Positions 34,940 to 47,600 of a stretch of 64,000 nucleotides of DNA are shown one piece after another (position 1 is the first letter of the stretch; each line of letters begins with the position of its first letter). A program made the translations under genes and the position numbers. The stretch covers positions 367,876 through 431,875 of the forward strand of contig NW_006921541.1 of NCBI RefSeq assembly GCF_000340215.1, written 5' to 3'. The notes under the pieces were generated by a model. It made no database searches, had not been told where the DNA came from, and saw only the letters and a program-made list of their open reading frames with translations. Source of the stretch: Pseudocercospora fijiensis CIRAD86 (Eukaryota; Ascomycota; Dothideomycetes; Mycosphaerellales; Mycosphaerellaceae).

Positions 34940-35443
34940 ATGCCGATCCGCTACTTTTATTACGAACAGGCCGATAAATCCTACAAAGTCGATCTCCGTT
35001 CCGGTCGCTGCTCCGAGTACGCCCTATACGGCTAGTCCTATAATATACAAGTTACTCGTATAGAGTATGAAAAAATCCGGAAGGCGCGCCTAAAGATAGC
35101 TAAAGATCTCGAAGCGGCCGAAGAGGAGGAGGACCTCCTTACGCGGAAGCTTTTCGAGCACCGCGTAAAGGTCCGTCGCTTACGCAAGTCGTTGCGTATA
35201 AAGGAGGATCGGGAGGTATAAGCTCTTAAGGTAGAGGAAGCCTCTATTTAATAGGCGGAGGAGCTCGAAAGAGAGCTAGGCTCTTCGCCTATAGAGCCGA
35301 TAATATTCTCGTTGCCTACTAACGAGCCGTTTCCCCTAGATAGCCGATTATAGATGTCGCCTTATAACTAGAGTCGTCTAGATAGGACGTCCTAGCCTAT
35401 CTCTGAAATTCCTAGTAGGAGTGCCGAGAGTCTAGTATCCTAA
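34940..35443 (+). pseudogene. Antisense cysteine-cluster/coiled-coil frame in element 3a
   Basis: A 168-codon plus-strand frame, opposite to gag-pol, from ATG 34940 to TAA 35441-35443, with internal TAG/TAA only. Near its start, MPIRYFYYEQADKSYKVDLR followed by SGRCSEYALYG has Tyr at positions spaced like C-x2-C-x6-C-x8-C-x2-C, with one Cys still present; TGC to TAC by RIP explains the rest. It continues with a long charged helix (EKIRKARLKIAKDLEAAEEE; HRVKVRRLRKSLRIKEDREV) suggesting a coiled coil. Such short zinc-cluster plus coiled-coil proteins are, as I recall, common hypothetical proteins in ascomycetes, but I cannot verify that here. Function is unknown; nucleic-acid binding is a guess. 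Confidence 0.6.
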
Positions 35444-38400
35444 AGGTATATATTTTCAATGTTTCCTATCTATTTTATCTTCTAGCTAGTTGGTCTAGTA
35501 GTATGATTCTTGGCTATAAAAGACATAGTTGCTAGATATGCTATTAGAGTCCCCGCTCCTCGAGCTATACTAGTCATTTCTTTTTTGTCCGGTTTTGATA
35601 TTTTTTAATCATCTACTAACAGTTCTATAGGTTTTCTTTTGGTTCCTAGGTGTTTTCTGAATGTAGGTATCCTTTCCATTTAATAAGGTATTTCTAACCT
35701 TGCTAATCTAGGATTTCCTCGACTTTAAACTCGTTTTCTTCCTTAGGTTGGAAGTGAAATGTTTCTTAATACGGTATTTCGGCGTCTGTAGGTTCTAGTA
35801 TAGAGATATAGAATACTAGGTAGATTTTCGCGTCGTCCGGTAGTTTGAGTCGGTAATTAACTAGTCCTTTAGGCTCATTAATTAGAAATGGCCCGACTTT
35901 AACGTAGTCTAGTTTCTTAGTCGATCTCCGGGTTTTCAGATTCTTTGTTAGGAGGTAGACCTTATCCCCCTTTTTTAGCTAAGGTGCTATTTTTCGTTTA
36001 GCATTATATAGTCCCGTAATCTTTTCTTAAGACTCGGCAATTGCCCTCTGCAATTCTTTATATACCTGCTTTAAGTCGTCTAAAGCGACTATCGCTTTAT
36101 CCGCGTATAGATGCTATAAATACTGTTCCCCGAATAGCTGCGGATGTTTCCTAAAATTAGCGAAGAATGGTGTCTCTTTCGTAGTCTCAGATTGTTGGTT
36201 GTTTAGTGCAAGTTGTGCTATAGGTAGTAGCGATGCCTAATTGTTTTATGCGTAATTAACGTAGTGCCGTAAGTATACCTCTAAGGCCTAATTCTTGATT
36301 TCCGTTTAGCCGTCTATCTATAGATAGTATGCCGTTAATAGCTTATACTTAATTCCAAGTGTCGCTGTAAGCGTCTTCTAGTAGTTTGATATAAAGAGCT
36401 TGTCTCTATCCGTAATGTAGGTCTTTAGAAATCCGTAGTATCGTATAAGTCTATCTAGTACGAGGTATCCGAGTTGCTCTACCGTACTTGCTTCGTTAGC
36501 AGGAATGAAGTATATATATTTCGTAAGCCTATCGACTATAATAAGTATTATGTCGTAGCTATGTCCTATAACCGGATCCTTAGACTTCGGTAGCTTCGTA
36601 ATAAAGTCTATTGTAACTTCGTCCTATGGTTTATCTAGTAGCGTCCTGAATTAGATATATCTATATCTAGCGTGTCTATTAGCCTTGTTACGCTAGCATT
36701 GTGGACATTTCTTAATATATTCTAGGACTCGTTGTCGCATATATAGGAATCCGAAGCTTCGCTTAACTAGTTCTATTATCTTTGAAACTCTAGGGTGTCT
36801 ATTTTCTAGTCCGTCGTAGTATTGTCGTATACACTCCGTAACTCGTTCCTTAGGTACTTAGTATTTCCTATATTCGATTGGGAACTATTCTTCTATATCC
36901 TAAAGAACTCGTATAATATAGTTGAATTCTTTTATGTTAGCACTAAGGCTTCCGTCTTGGTTTGCTTTTAATATCTGCTACTGTACTGGTTCGTAACCCT
37001 CTATATAGTCGCTACGGCGGCTTAGTGCGTCGGCTCGTCCGTTCTCGCGTCCTAGGATATAGCGGATTTCGAACTTATACTGCCCTAGTAGCTCCGACTA
37101 GCGGGCCTATCTTCGGGTTAGTACTTTAGTCGTAGTAAAGTAAGTTAGATTCTTATAATCAGAAAGAATCGTAAGACTTAGTGCTCCTTCCGCGTATACT
37201 CGCTAGTATTGCAGTAATATAACTATTGCAAGTAGCTCCTTATTATAGATGTCGTAGTTCTATTCCGCGGGTAACATCTTTCTCGAGTAATAGGCTACCG
37301 GGTATCGTTTCCCGTTATACTCCTATATAAGGCATGCTCCTATAGCCCTATCCGACGCGTCTGTTTCTATCTAGACCGCCTTACTCCTATCGAATAATCG
37401 TAGCGTTAGCGCAGAAACGTATTGCTTCTTTAGCTACCTAAACGCTTCGTCTTCCTTCGTGCTCTAGTTCTATTGCTTATCTTTCTTTGTAAGCTCCGTA
37501 AGGGGTACCGCTGTCTTAGAGTAGCCCTCGATGAATTTTCTGTTATAGTTAGCTAATCCTAGGAATGATTGTACGTCTTTAACGTATATAGGCGTTAGCC
37601 ATTCCTATATTAACTTAGTTTTTTCTAGATCGATCCTAATTCCTATAGTGCTAATAATAAATCCTAGGAACTTAACTTCCTTCTTATAGAATTCGTATTT
37701 CTTAGGTATAGTCTTAAATCCTACTTAAGTAAATCGTTCAAAGACGTCCTACACTATTCGTATATAGTCCGCGAGAGCTCCTTTAGTATAGACTAAGATA
37801 TCGTCTATATATGCGATAACGTATATATCTAGAAGGTCTCGGAGGACTTCGTTTACGAGGTCTTGATATAACGCTAGGGCATTTGTAAGTCCTATAGGCA
37901 TAACCAAGAATTCGTAAAGCCTATATCTTGTTCGGAATGCTGTTATCTATTCGTATCTAGCTGCTATACGTATTGCGTAAAACGCATCGCGTAGGTCAAT
38001 CTTCGTATACTAGTCTAATCTAGTTAATCGGTCTTGCATTTCTTCGATGTTCGGTAGTAGGTACCGATTCTTAATTGTAATGTCGTTAAGTCGTCTAAAA
38101 TCGACTACTAGCCGTCCTTCGTCTAATCCGGCTTTCGGAACGAACATTACTAGTAAGGCTGCCGAGGATGTCGACTTCCGTATTTAGCCTTTTTCTAATT
38201 TCTCTTTTAGCTACTTGTCTAGGGTTTTAAGCTCTTTCTTAGACATTGCGTATAAGGGTCCCTATAGAGGCTCTTTCCTAGGCTGTAAGTGTATCTTATA
38301 ATCCTATAGTTAGTGTTTAGGTAAGGCTACCTTGCCTCTCTCCTCTTTAAAGAGTCGCTTCTACTTACTATACTCTTTAGGAATGTCTAGGTCCGAGATT

Positions 38401-39820
38401 CTAGTTTTATTCTTCGATAGTGTATAACTTCTATCCTTCCCGTAATCATTATTATAACCCTCCTAACCTAACGGTAGTGTCGATCCGGGTTGAATACGGT
38501 TCTCCGTAATTCCTATCGACGTAAACGTCTTACGAATCGCCCTGCGTTTATTAATCTCATCTGCCTACGAACGCTGCCGCTATATAGGTTGAATGCCGAT
38601 TATATAGTCGCATTCCTTAAATGTAAGTACTCCTTTTCTCTAGTCTACGACTAGGTTATACTTTCTCAACTAAGGTATACCTAATACAATGTTATAACTA
38701 GCTATATTAGTAACATCTAAGACAATCTCCTCGTAGTGCTATTAAATAGCTAGTAGTAACGGTATCGTTTCTCGTTCTATACTAGGTAGCGGTAACCTAT
38801 CTACTGCTATGAGTTTATACGCTCCTTCTCTTCTACTTCGGGTTGCGATCCCTCGGCTTTTAACGAATAATTCGGAGGCAAAGTTCCCGCTCGCTCCGGA
38901 ATCTATTAATGCACTCGTCGGGTGCCCGTTAACGATAACTTTCGTACGGAAGACTGCTATTAATGCTTAAGCGCTTTCGGTATTAAGGAACTCTCTTAGA
39001 ACGCTCTAATCTAGAGAGTTAGTCCGTTTCCCGACTAATTAGTAGCCTAACGTTGTTCTAACTAGTTACGGATCCGTAGTCCTACCGTTCGTGCTTCTTC
39101 GGTATATAATTTTTCCTCGAGGGTATCGTTATATACATCCCGTCCCTACGCTACTATAGCCTTTCGGTATTGCTAATTTAATCGCTAGACCGTCTAACGT
39201 ATATCTTGAGTAATAATCGTCCTTTCGTCGGGTAGGACGTATCCGTAGGGCGTAATTATACTTCCTATCGGTACTCGCTCCGTAATGAAGTTATAGTACG
39301 TATAGTCTATAGGTATCCGGGGGTAATTCTAGAATTTTGCCCGTAAGCTTATCTAGAAATAATTAAATTAGATAGGATCGACCTTCCGTTGTCCGTTAAC
39401 CTTTAGAAACATTTCCTCGTATTTGCGTACTAGATATAAGGCGATTGTTCGCGCTACTATAGGTATATCTATTATAAACGTAAGGATCGTATCGTCGTTA
39501 ATCCCGAATTCGTCTTTACTTTCTTTATTCGTAGTTTCTTCCTCGGTATCTAGACTTCCTTCTGAATCTTCTTACTATTCCTCCTTTTACTAAGGGGATT
39601 CCGGTACTTCTAGGATAGCTCCCAACTCCTCCCCGGGAGGGAATAAAGCTTCCGGATCTCGGTTTTCTTTATCGTCGGTATCTAAGCAAGATTTATCAAT
39701 CGTTTCTTCTTCTAACTAAGATTTCGCATCTTCTCGTACGAGTCGCCTAATCTAAGGGAAGAATCCTACTTCTACTTTAGCAGAATAATGAATTTAGTAT
39801 TAGTCGTCGTAATAGAATCT

Positions 39821-40396
39821 CTAGTAAAGGGCTCTATATACGGGTTCTTGTCGTCGTGCTATTATATAGATCTGTCGTAGCTCCTTCTTTACGACCTCTA
39901 CGTAGGTCCTCGGCGCGTTATTAATAGAGTATAGCTCTACTACTATTCGGTAGCCTTCTCTGCCCGAGTCCTTTCGTTGTATTATATTGAACTGTTCGCG
40001 TCGCACTATATTCTTACCGCGGCAGTTCCGTGCTATATAGCCTTCCTTACTATACGTATAGTAAGTCAATCTTCCTACTTTCTTAGGCGAACTCTTGCCT
40101 TTTCTTCCTTTAATTGCTCGACCCTTCTAGGTAGCGTCTAGCTCTATTAGTTGCGTACCGTAGTAGTTGTTCCCTTTTAGTTTATCGTAGGTACTATAGT
40201 TTCGTCTATTATCGTATCTAGGAGTATAACTAGCTTTTCTAGAAGTCTTAGAATCGTAACGTCGTTCTAAAGCTCGTTCGTAGAGCCTATCGTCGAGATC
40301 GATCGTAACCTTAACTAATGTTCCTATATTATCTATTTTTCTACCGTCGCGTATAAGCTCGTCTTTAACGTTATCCTTAAGACCTCGCCGATACAT
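39821..40396 (-). pseudogene. Gag fragments of element 3a
   Basis: Two open stretches, 40396-40127 and 40069-39821 (minus), belong to one gag. The first is the charged region ending near KLKGNNYYGTQLIELDAT. The second begins with a CCHC knuckle reading YYTYSKEGYIARNC, in which the first two Cys and the His are Tyr. Nucleic-acid binding would be lost. Confidence 0.8.
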
Positions 40397-40926
40397 TGTT
40401 ATAAGAGCTTCATCGTCCTAATCCGTAAGTTAGGCGTATTCCTAAAATTTGGCGGCGTAATCGGTATATAACCCCTTCTAAGTCAAATATTAGATAACCC
40501 TAACTGCGGTAGCAACTTCGTTAGAAGATCTAAAGACCTTCTTTATCGTACGCTTAAGATTTTCGTAGCTTGCGAAGATTCTATCCGAATTGTCGGTCCC
40601 GTTGCTATCTAGATAGGTCCTAAGAAATAGTTTAACCTAATGCTAAGCCCTGCCTCGTATAAACGTCGTTGCGAAGACTAGCTTTAAGTTATCTTAAACC
40701 TAGTTGAATATGAAATACATATCTATCTAGCTAACCTAGGTATCGAATTTGTCTCGGTCGCCGTAATAAAAGTCTAGCTTTCCGATCTTGAGAGAATCGT
40801 TTCCGGTATAGGTTCCGAGTGCATTGCTAGCACTAGAGGTAGTACGTCGAGTACTACCTATCTCGCTAGGGGCGGGAGTTCCCCTTCCGACTTATAATAA
40901 GGCACTTATCCTAAGGGCGTTTAAAG

Positions 40927-41272
40927 TGTTACGGTTACTCGCGATAGATCGTTAAGTGACTTCTTATTACGTATAAGCCGAGGCTTCTTTAGAGAGGCTA
41001 ATATAAGCGGGAGGCAGAGACAGAATAATTAGTATAAAGGTAATTCCAATTAGTAAGTAGGTAATATAAGTTGAACGCCTCGAGCTATAAGGGCATCCCG
41101 GCGTTCCTAAATACAAAGGAGACATCTTATCTATAGTCGTAAGCGACGTAAGCGACGCTGTCGCTCTCGACCGCTCCTATCGCTCCTAGTAAGATAGAGC
41201 GACAGCTTAGCCTACTAGTCTTAGCGTCGCTCTAAGATTATATAAGGACTCTGACTAATCAGATCCGTAACA
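40927..41272 (-). repeat. 5' LTR of element 3a
   Basis: 346 bp from TGTTACGG to CCGTAACA, with intact termini. Followed by the CCTTC target duplication at 41273-41277. Confidence 0.92.
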
Positions 41273-43553
41273 CCTTCCTTGCTACTTTAACCTTCCTTAT
41301 ATACTTACTAGTCTAGTATAGTTGCTAGTATAGTAAATGTTTCTTTGCTAGGGTATGCTTTCTAGCTACCTGTTTTAGGATTCCTATTAGTTTTTCTACT
41401 GCCTTGTTAATGTCCTCTAGCCTTAGTAGGTCCTTTGTTAAGAGTTCCTCTAGTTTTAGGTCCCTTTCTAGTTCCTCCCTAATCCTGCCCTATTAGGCAC
41501 CTTTCTAGTTAAGCTTCTCCTCTAGTTCCCTTTCCTAATTGGCTTAGACATTTAGCTTAATCTATACCGGGAAGTAGTCTAATAATTCTTCTAGTTCCTA
41601 GTTAACCCTATATCTTGTAATCCTATTCCTAATCTAATATAATATAAAGTATAGGTCTAGTATACTACTGCTTCCTCTTGCCTCCTAAGTAATTAGTCCC
41701 TTTAGGGTAACAATTTCTATTCCTTCCCTCTCTAATATGTCAATTAGTCTTCCTACTAGGAAGTAGTAAGCTAGGGTAAAGTCTAAGCCCTAGAGGGGGT
41801 AGTAGAAGTTGAAATCCCTAAGTAGGATTTAGTAGGTATTCCCCTAGATAACTCTAGGTAGTCTTTCTAGGGTTTTCAGTTAGGTACTACTTCTTAAGTC
41901 TAGTAGTAGGTTATATATATAGTAGACTTAGAGTGTACCTTAGGATGTCTCTACTTGAACTAATATTAGGTCCCTATCCTCCTATAGTATAGCCTACTAG
42001 GTTTCTATATCTATCTCTTTGCTAATATAGATGTATATCCTTAGGGCTCCCTAGTTGTAGATAATTAGGTAGTATCTTAGGTCTTTGACTATTGCTAGTC
42101 TCTTTATATATAGGTTGAGCTAGGGCTCTTAGATTGCAATAATATAATGTTCTTTTAGGTTTAGTGCTTAAAGGAAGCTCCTCTATACCTTGTCTTTGCT
42201 CTTGTTAACATTGTACTATATAATGTTCAGTAATGTTGTAATGTTTATTAAGTTTTATCTATATTATTTCCCTATAGGTTTTCCTTTAGTCTTCCCTTAC
42301 TTTAGACTAATATTTGACTAAGCTTTGTCTACCCTACTTCCTTTCCTGCAATGTTAAGGTATCTTAGTCTCCTTAGTTGCTAGTAACTCTCTTATACTAG
42401 TAAGGCCCTAAATATGAACCTATTATCTTGTCTAGACCTGTTTTATAGCACTTAGCTAGGTTGCTTCTGTACCTAGCTGCCCTAGCTTGTTATATATCTT
42501 TTTAGTATATTGATTCTAGCTTCCTTTGCCTTCCTAGCTACCTATATTCTTACTAGGTATTCTTTCGCCTAAAAGGGGTGTCTTTTAGTATAGTATATAT
42601 ATCTTGCTTCTCCCTTATATGCTTTGCATTCTTTAACCTAGTAATCCCCTATATAATAGGAGCAGGTATTAGTTGTTTTCGTACACTTAGCTACTAAGTG
42701 TCTATAGTATTGACATTTGAAGTACTGCATTATCCTATAGTTGCTTCTATATATCTCTGTTTCTAATCTTTTAAAGTCCTAGAACAACCCCTAGTCTAGC
42801 ACTATATTAGCTTGCTCTACACTCCCTATCTAGATAATTAGGGAAGACTGCTTCTTAGTCTCTTCGATTTTCCTTTTGATTTATACTACTTTTGTAATCT
42901 TAAGGCCTAGATATATAGCTTAGTTTTGTCTCTATAGGCTCTTAATATCCTGTTCTTCCTTAAAGCTTCTTATTATGCTATAGGCTATGATTATAAATTG
43001 CTATTAGGAGACCTTTGCTATTTTCCCTATCTTAGTTGTCTATTCTTTTTGTATTTCTAGCTTCTTTTTGTCCTACTCTTATACTATAAACAGCTTGATT
43101 ACCCCTTTACCTTCGTTCCTAGCCCTAATTACCTCTTTAACTGCAATTCTTTCTACAATCTCTTTCCCTATAAGTCCTTAGATTTCCTTTTACTCCTATA
43201 GGTCCGTAATATAGACTCTAACTACTGTCCTCGGGGGTTTTAGCGCCTCCTAACTAGCTACTACTGCCTAGGTGCGGTAGTTTAGGCTTATCTCCTATTG
43301 TTTCTTCGTAATCTTTGCTACGACTGTATTAGCTACCTTTGTAATAACGTAGCTTGCCTGGTTGTAGATTGCTTTCAGTCCTCTAAGGAGTTCTAAGATC
43401 ATTATCCTATATGCCCTCTTAGGGGTTCTTCTATCTTCCGCCTTTAGCACCTCCTCTACCCTAGTATATAGTGCTTTCTATTCGTCCTCCCTTCCTTCTT
43501 AACTGTCTTCCCTTCGTCTCTGATTGTTCGCTGCCATTTTTTAGCAATGCTAT

Positions 43554-43567
43554 TTTGAGGTTATATA
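43554..43567. repeat. LINE target site duplication, right copy
   Basis: TTTGAGGTTATATA, identical to 31761-31774. It borders the LINE 5' end only 16 bp upstream of the ORF1 start codon, so the 5' UTR is very short or slightly truncated. Confidence 0.8.
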
Positions 43568-44043
43568 AGTACCTTTATATAACTACGTAGCCTAAGTAGG
43601 ATTCGAAAATTCTATAAGTACTAAGGACTAAAAATGCCGGCTACGCTGCCGGCTACACTGCTAAGTCTTATAAAGGGCTTGCTTGAAGCTACGTATACAT
43701 TCGTACACTTCTTAAAAACCGATAAATTATATAGTTCGAACTAGCTACGTATATAGTTGCTTAGCAAACCAACCTAAACCAAACTAGAGTTTCGGCTTAG
43801 CAAACTAAACTAAACCAACCCGAACTACTATAGGGTCTAGCCCGCGAAGCAATCGAAGAATTCCTATAAGATTATACCGACTATACGACGATAGAAGGAG
43901 CTATCCCGGAATACTTTCTCCGAGAAGTATACAAATAGAATTTAGAATAAGGTCTCCGACCCGAACTAAGGCAAGAATACTAGTACCTATTATATATAGA
44001 CCTCCTTTAGCGTTATAGGAACTCTATATAAAACGAGGGGGGC
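43568..44043 (+). pseudogene. 3' end of a family E retroelement: coding tail and polypurine tract
   Basis: Contains a GCCGGC array (CCGG at 43637 and 43649) with flanks matching 30,948-31,030, then a segment related in inverse to 22,455-22,570. From about 43,845 a plus frame (AREAIEEFL*DYTDYTTIEG, then LRPELRQEY) is broken only by TAG until about 44,030. AAAACGAGGGGGGC at 44,028-44,042 looks like a polypurine tract immediately before LTR sequence. Confidence 0.45.
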
Positions 44044-44283
44044 TACTATTATAGTAGCTGCCTAGAAAGCACTAATAAGTCCTATAAGCTAGCCGCTATA
44101 CTATAAAGTAATATCGGATTTAAGTTGCCTTAGTAGTAGGGGCCTCTAGCGAAGTAGGTCGCCTAGTTAGCCGCCTATTTAGCCGTATAACGTAATATCT
44201 TAGGGACTCCCGCGGAGGCCGTATATAGTAGAACAATACGTTATATATTAATATACGAACGATAGGACTATACTAAACTACGC
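44044..44283 (+). repeat. LTR-like repeat, family E, copy 2 (truncated by insertion)
   Basis: Matches 9,652-9,900 over about 240 bp (GTAATATCGGATTTAAGTTG, GTATATAGTAGAACAATACG). It stops at ACTAAACTACGC, exactly where element 3b begins. At copy 1 the repeat continues past this point, so element 3b inserted into it. Confidence 0.65.
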
Positions 44284-44629
44284 TGTTACGGATCTAATTA
44301 GTTAGAGTCCTTATATAATCTTCGAGCGACGCTAAGACTAGAGGGCTAAGCTGTCGCTCTATCTTACTAAGAGCGATAGAAGCGGTCGAGAGCGATAGCG
44401 TCGCTTACGTCGCTTACGACTATAGACAAGATATCTCCTTTGTATTTAGGAACGCCGGAATACTCTTATAGCTCGAGGCGTTTAACTTATATTACCTACT
44501 TACTAATTAGAATTGCTTTTATACTAATTATTCTATCTCCGCCTCCCGCTTATATTAGCCTCTCTAAAGAAGCCTCGGCTTACACGTAATAAGAAGTTAC
44601 CTAACGATCTGTCGCGAGTAACTATAACA
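44284..44629 (+). repeat. 5' LTR of element 3b
   Basis: 346 bp, the reverse complement of the element 3a LTRs. Its far end reads GTAACTATAACA where GTAACCGTAACA is expected, a RIP-type change. Confidence 0.9.
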
Positions 44630-47600
44630 CTTTAAACGCCCTTAGGATAAGTGCCTTATTATAAGTCGGAAGGGGAACTCCCGCCTCTAGCGAGATAGGT
44701 AGTACTCGACGTACTACCCCTAGTATTAGCAGTACACTAGGAACCTATACCGGAAACGACTCCCTTAAGATCGGAAAGCTAGACTTTTATTATAGCGACC
44801 GAGACAAGTTCGATACCTAGGTTAGCTAGATAGATATATGTTTTATATTTAACTAGGTTTGAGACAACTTAAAGCTAGTCTTCGTAACAATATTTATACG
44901 AGGTAGGGCTTAGTATTAGGTTAAACTATTTCTTAGGACCTATCTAGATAGTAACGGGACCGATAATTCGAATAGAATCTTCGTAAGCTACGAACATCTT
45001 AAGCGTACGATAAAGAAGGTCTTTAGATCTTCTAACGAGGTTGCTACCGCAGTTAGAGTTATCCAATACTTAACTTAGAAGGGGTTATATGCCGATTACG
45101 CCGCTAAATTCTAGGAATACGCCTAACTTATAGATTAGGACGACGAAGCTCTAATAATAATATATTAGCGAGGTCTTAAGGACAACGTTAAGGACGAGCT
45201 TATACGCGACGGTAGAAAAATAGATAATATAGGAATATTAGTTAAGGTTACGATCAATCTCGACGATAGGCTCTACGAACGAGCTTTAGAACGACGCTAC
45301 GATTCTAAGACTTCTAGAAAAGCTAGTTATACTCCTAGATACGATAATAGACGAAACTATAGTACCTACGATAAACTAAAGGGGAACAACTACTATAGCG
45401 CGCAACTAATAGAGCTAGACGCTACCTAGAAGGGTCGAATATTTAAAGAAAAAAAGGGCAAGAGTTCGCCTAAGAAAGTAGGAAGATTAACTTACTATAC
45501 GTATAGCAAGGAAGGCTATATAATACGGAACTGCCGCGGTAAGAATATAGTGCGACGCGAACAGTTTAATATAATATAACGAAAGGACTCGGGCAGAGAA
45601 GGCTACCGAATAATAGTAGAGCTATACTCTATTAATAACGCGTCGAGGACCTACGTAGAGGTCGTAAGGAAAGAGCTACGACAAATCTATATAATAGTAC
45701 GACGATAAGAACCTATATATAGAACCCTTTACTAGAGATTCTATTACGACGACTAATACTAAATTCATTATTCTACTAAAATAGAAGTAGGATTCTTCCC
45801 TTAGATTAGGCGACTTATACGAGAAGATACGAAATCCTAGTTAGAAGAAGAAACGATTAATAAATTTTGCTTAGATACCGACGATAAAGAAAACCGAGAT
45901 CCGGAAGCTTTATTCCCTTCTAGGGAGGAGTTAGGAGCTATCCTAGAAGTACCGGAGTCCCCTTAGCAAGAGGAGGAATAGTAAGAAGATTTAGAGGAAA
46001 GTCTAGATACCGAGGAAGAAACTACGAATAAAGAAAGTAAAGACGAATTCGGGATTAACGACGATACGATCCTTACGTTTATAATAGATACACCGATAGT
46101 AGCGCGAACAATCGCCTTATATCTAGTACGTAAATACGAGGAAATGTTTCTAAAGGTTAACGGATAACGGAAGGTCGATCTTGTCTAATTTAATTATTTC
46201 TAGATAAGCTTACGGGCAAAATTCTAGAATCACCCCCGGATACCTATAGACTATACGTATTACAACTTTATTATAGAGCGAGTACCGATAGGAAGTATAA
46301 TTACGCCCTACGGATACGTCCTACCCGATAAAAGGACGATTATTACTTAAGATATACGTTAGACGGTTTAGCGACTAAATTAGCAATACCGAAAGACTAT
46401 AGCAGCGTAAGGACGAAATGTATATAACGACACCCTCGAAGAAAAGTTATATACCGAAGAAGCACGAACGGTAGGACTACGGATCCGTAGCTAGTTAGAA
46501 CAACGTTAGGCTAACAACTAGTCGGGAAACGGACTAACTCTCTAGATTAGAGCGTTCTAAGAGAGTTCCTTAATACCGAAAGCGCTTAAGTATTAACAGC
46601 AGTCTTCCGTATAAAAGTTATTATTAACGGGTACCCGACGAGTATATTAATAGATTCCGGAGCGAGCGGGAACTTTGCCTCCGAATTATTCGTTAAAAGC
46701 CGAGAGATTGTAACCCGAAGTAGAAGAGAAGGAGCATATAAACTTATAGTAGTAGATAGGTTACCGCTACCTAGTATAGAACGAGAGACGATACCGTTGC
46801 TACTAGCTATCTAATAGCACTACGAGGAAATTGTCTTAGATATTACTAATATAGCTAGTTATAATATTATACTAGGTATACCTTAGTTAAGAAAGTATAA
46901 CTTAGTCGTAGACTAGAGAAGAGAAGTACTTATATTTAAGGAATGCGACTATATAATCGGCATTTAACCTATATAGCGGTAGCGTTCGTAGGCAGATAAG
47001 ATAAACAAACGTAAGACAACTCGTAAGACGTTTACGTCGACCGGAATTATAGAGAACCGTATTCAAGTTCAACCCGGATTAATACTACCGTTAGGTTAGG
47101 AGGGTTATAATAATAATTACGGGAAGGATAGAAGTTATACGCTATCGAAGAATGAAACTAGAATCTCGGACCTAGACATTCCTAAAGAGTATAGTAAGTA
47201 GAAGCGACTCTTTAAAGAGGAGAGAGGCAAGGCGGCTTTACCTAAATACTAACTATAGGATAATAAGATATATTTATAGCCTAGGAAAGAGCCTCTATAG
47301 GGACCCTTATACGCAATATCTAAGAAAGAGCTTAAAACCCTAGACAAGTAGCTAAAAGAGAAACTAGAAAAAGGCTAGATATAGAAATCGACATCCTCGG
47401 CAGCCTTACTAGTAATATTCGTTCTAAAAGCCGGATTAGACGAAGGACGGCTAGTAGTCGATTTTAGACGACTTAACGATATTACGATTAAGAATCGGTA
47501 CCTATTACCGAATATCGAAGAAATACAAGACCGATTAACTAGATTAGACTAGTATACGAAGATTAACCTACGCGACGCGTTTTACGTAATACGTATAGTA

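Larger units (their letters stand above)
34449..41272 (-). mobile_element. Complete Ty3/Gypsy chromovirus, RIP-inactivated (element 3a)
   Basis: 6,824 bp with 346-bp LTRs at both ends and a 5-bp target duplication CCTTC (34444-34448 and 41273-41277), inserted in the LINE. On the minus strand, in order: gag with a degenerate zinc knuckle at 40069-40016 (TYYTYSKEGYIARNCRG); protease with an intact DSGA at 38892-38903 in ALIDSGASGNF; RT with intact YIDD at 37800-37811; RNase H ~37.4-37.0; integrase ~36.8-36.1; C-terminal chromodomain ~35,625-35,735 (VEEILD ... KYLIKWKGYLHSENT). Between the chromodomain and the 3' LTR an extra frame runs on the opposite strand. TAG/TAA stops abolish expression. 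Confidence 0.93.
31775..43553 (-). mobile_element. LINE (Tad/I-like non-LTR retrotransposon), split by a Gypsy insertion
   Basis: The LINE occupies 31775-34448 and 41278-43553 (about 4.95 kb) around a nested LTR element. The flanks carry a 14-bp target duplication TTTGAGGTTATATA at 31761-31774 and 43554-43567. The 3' end, on the left, has a GATA/TATC simple tail. On the minus strand: ORF1 from ATG 43537 with degenerate zinc knuckles near 42,650-42,730; an endonuclease around 42.2-41.5 kb (VETS*GTL*VYYIYN, LLRDFNFYYPL, GSSSILDL); then reverse transcriptase, with GFVDDTN at 33273-33284 still holding both catalytic Asp codons. Stops are TAG/TAA. It keeps more TG/CA than the Gypsy elements, suggesting lighter RIP. 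Confidence 0.85.
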
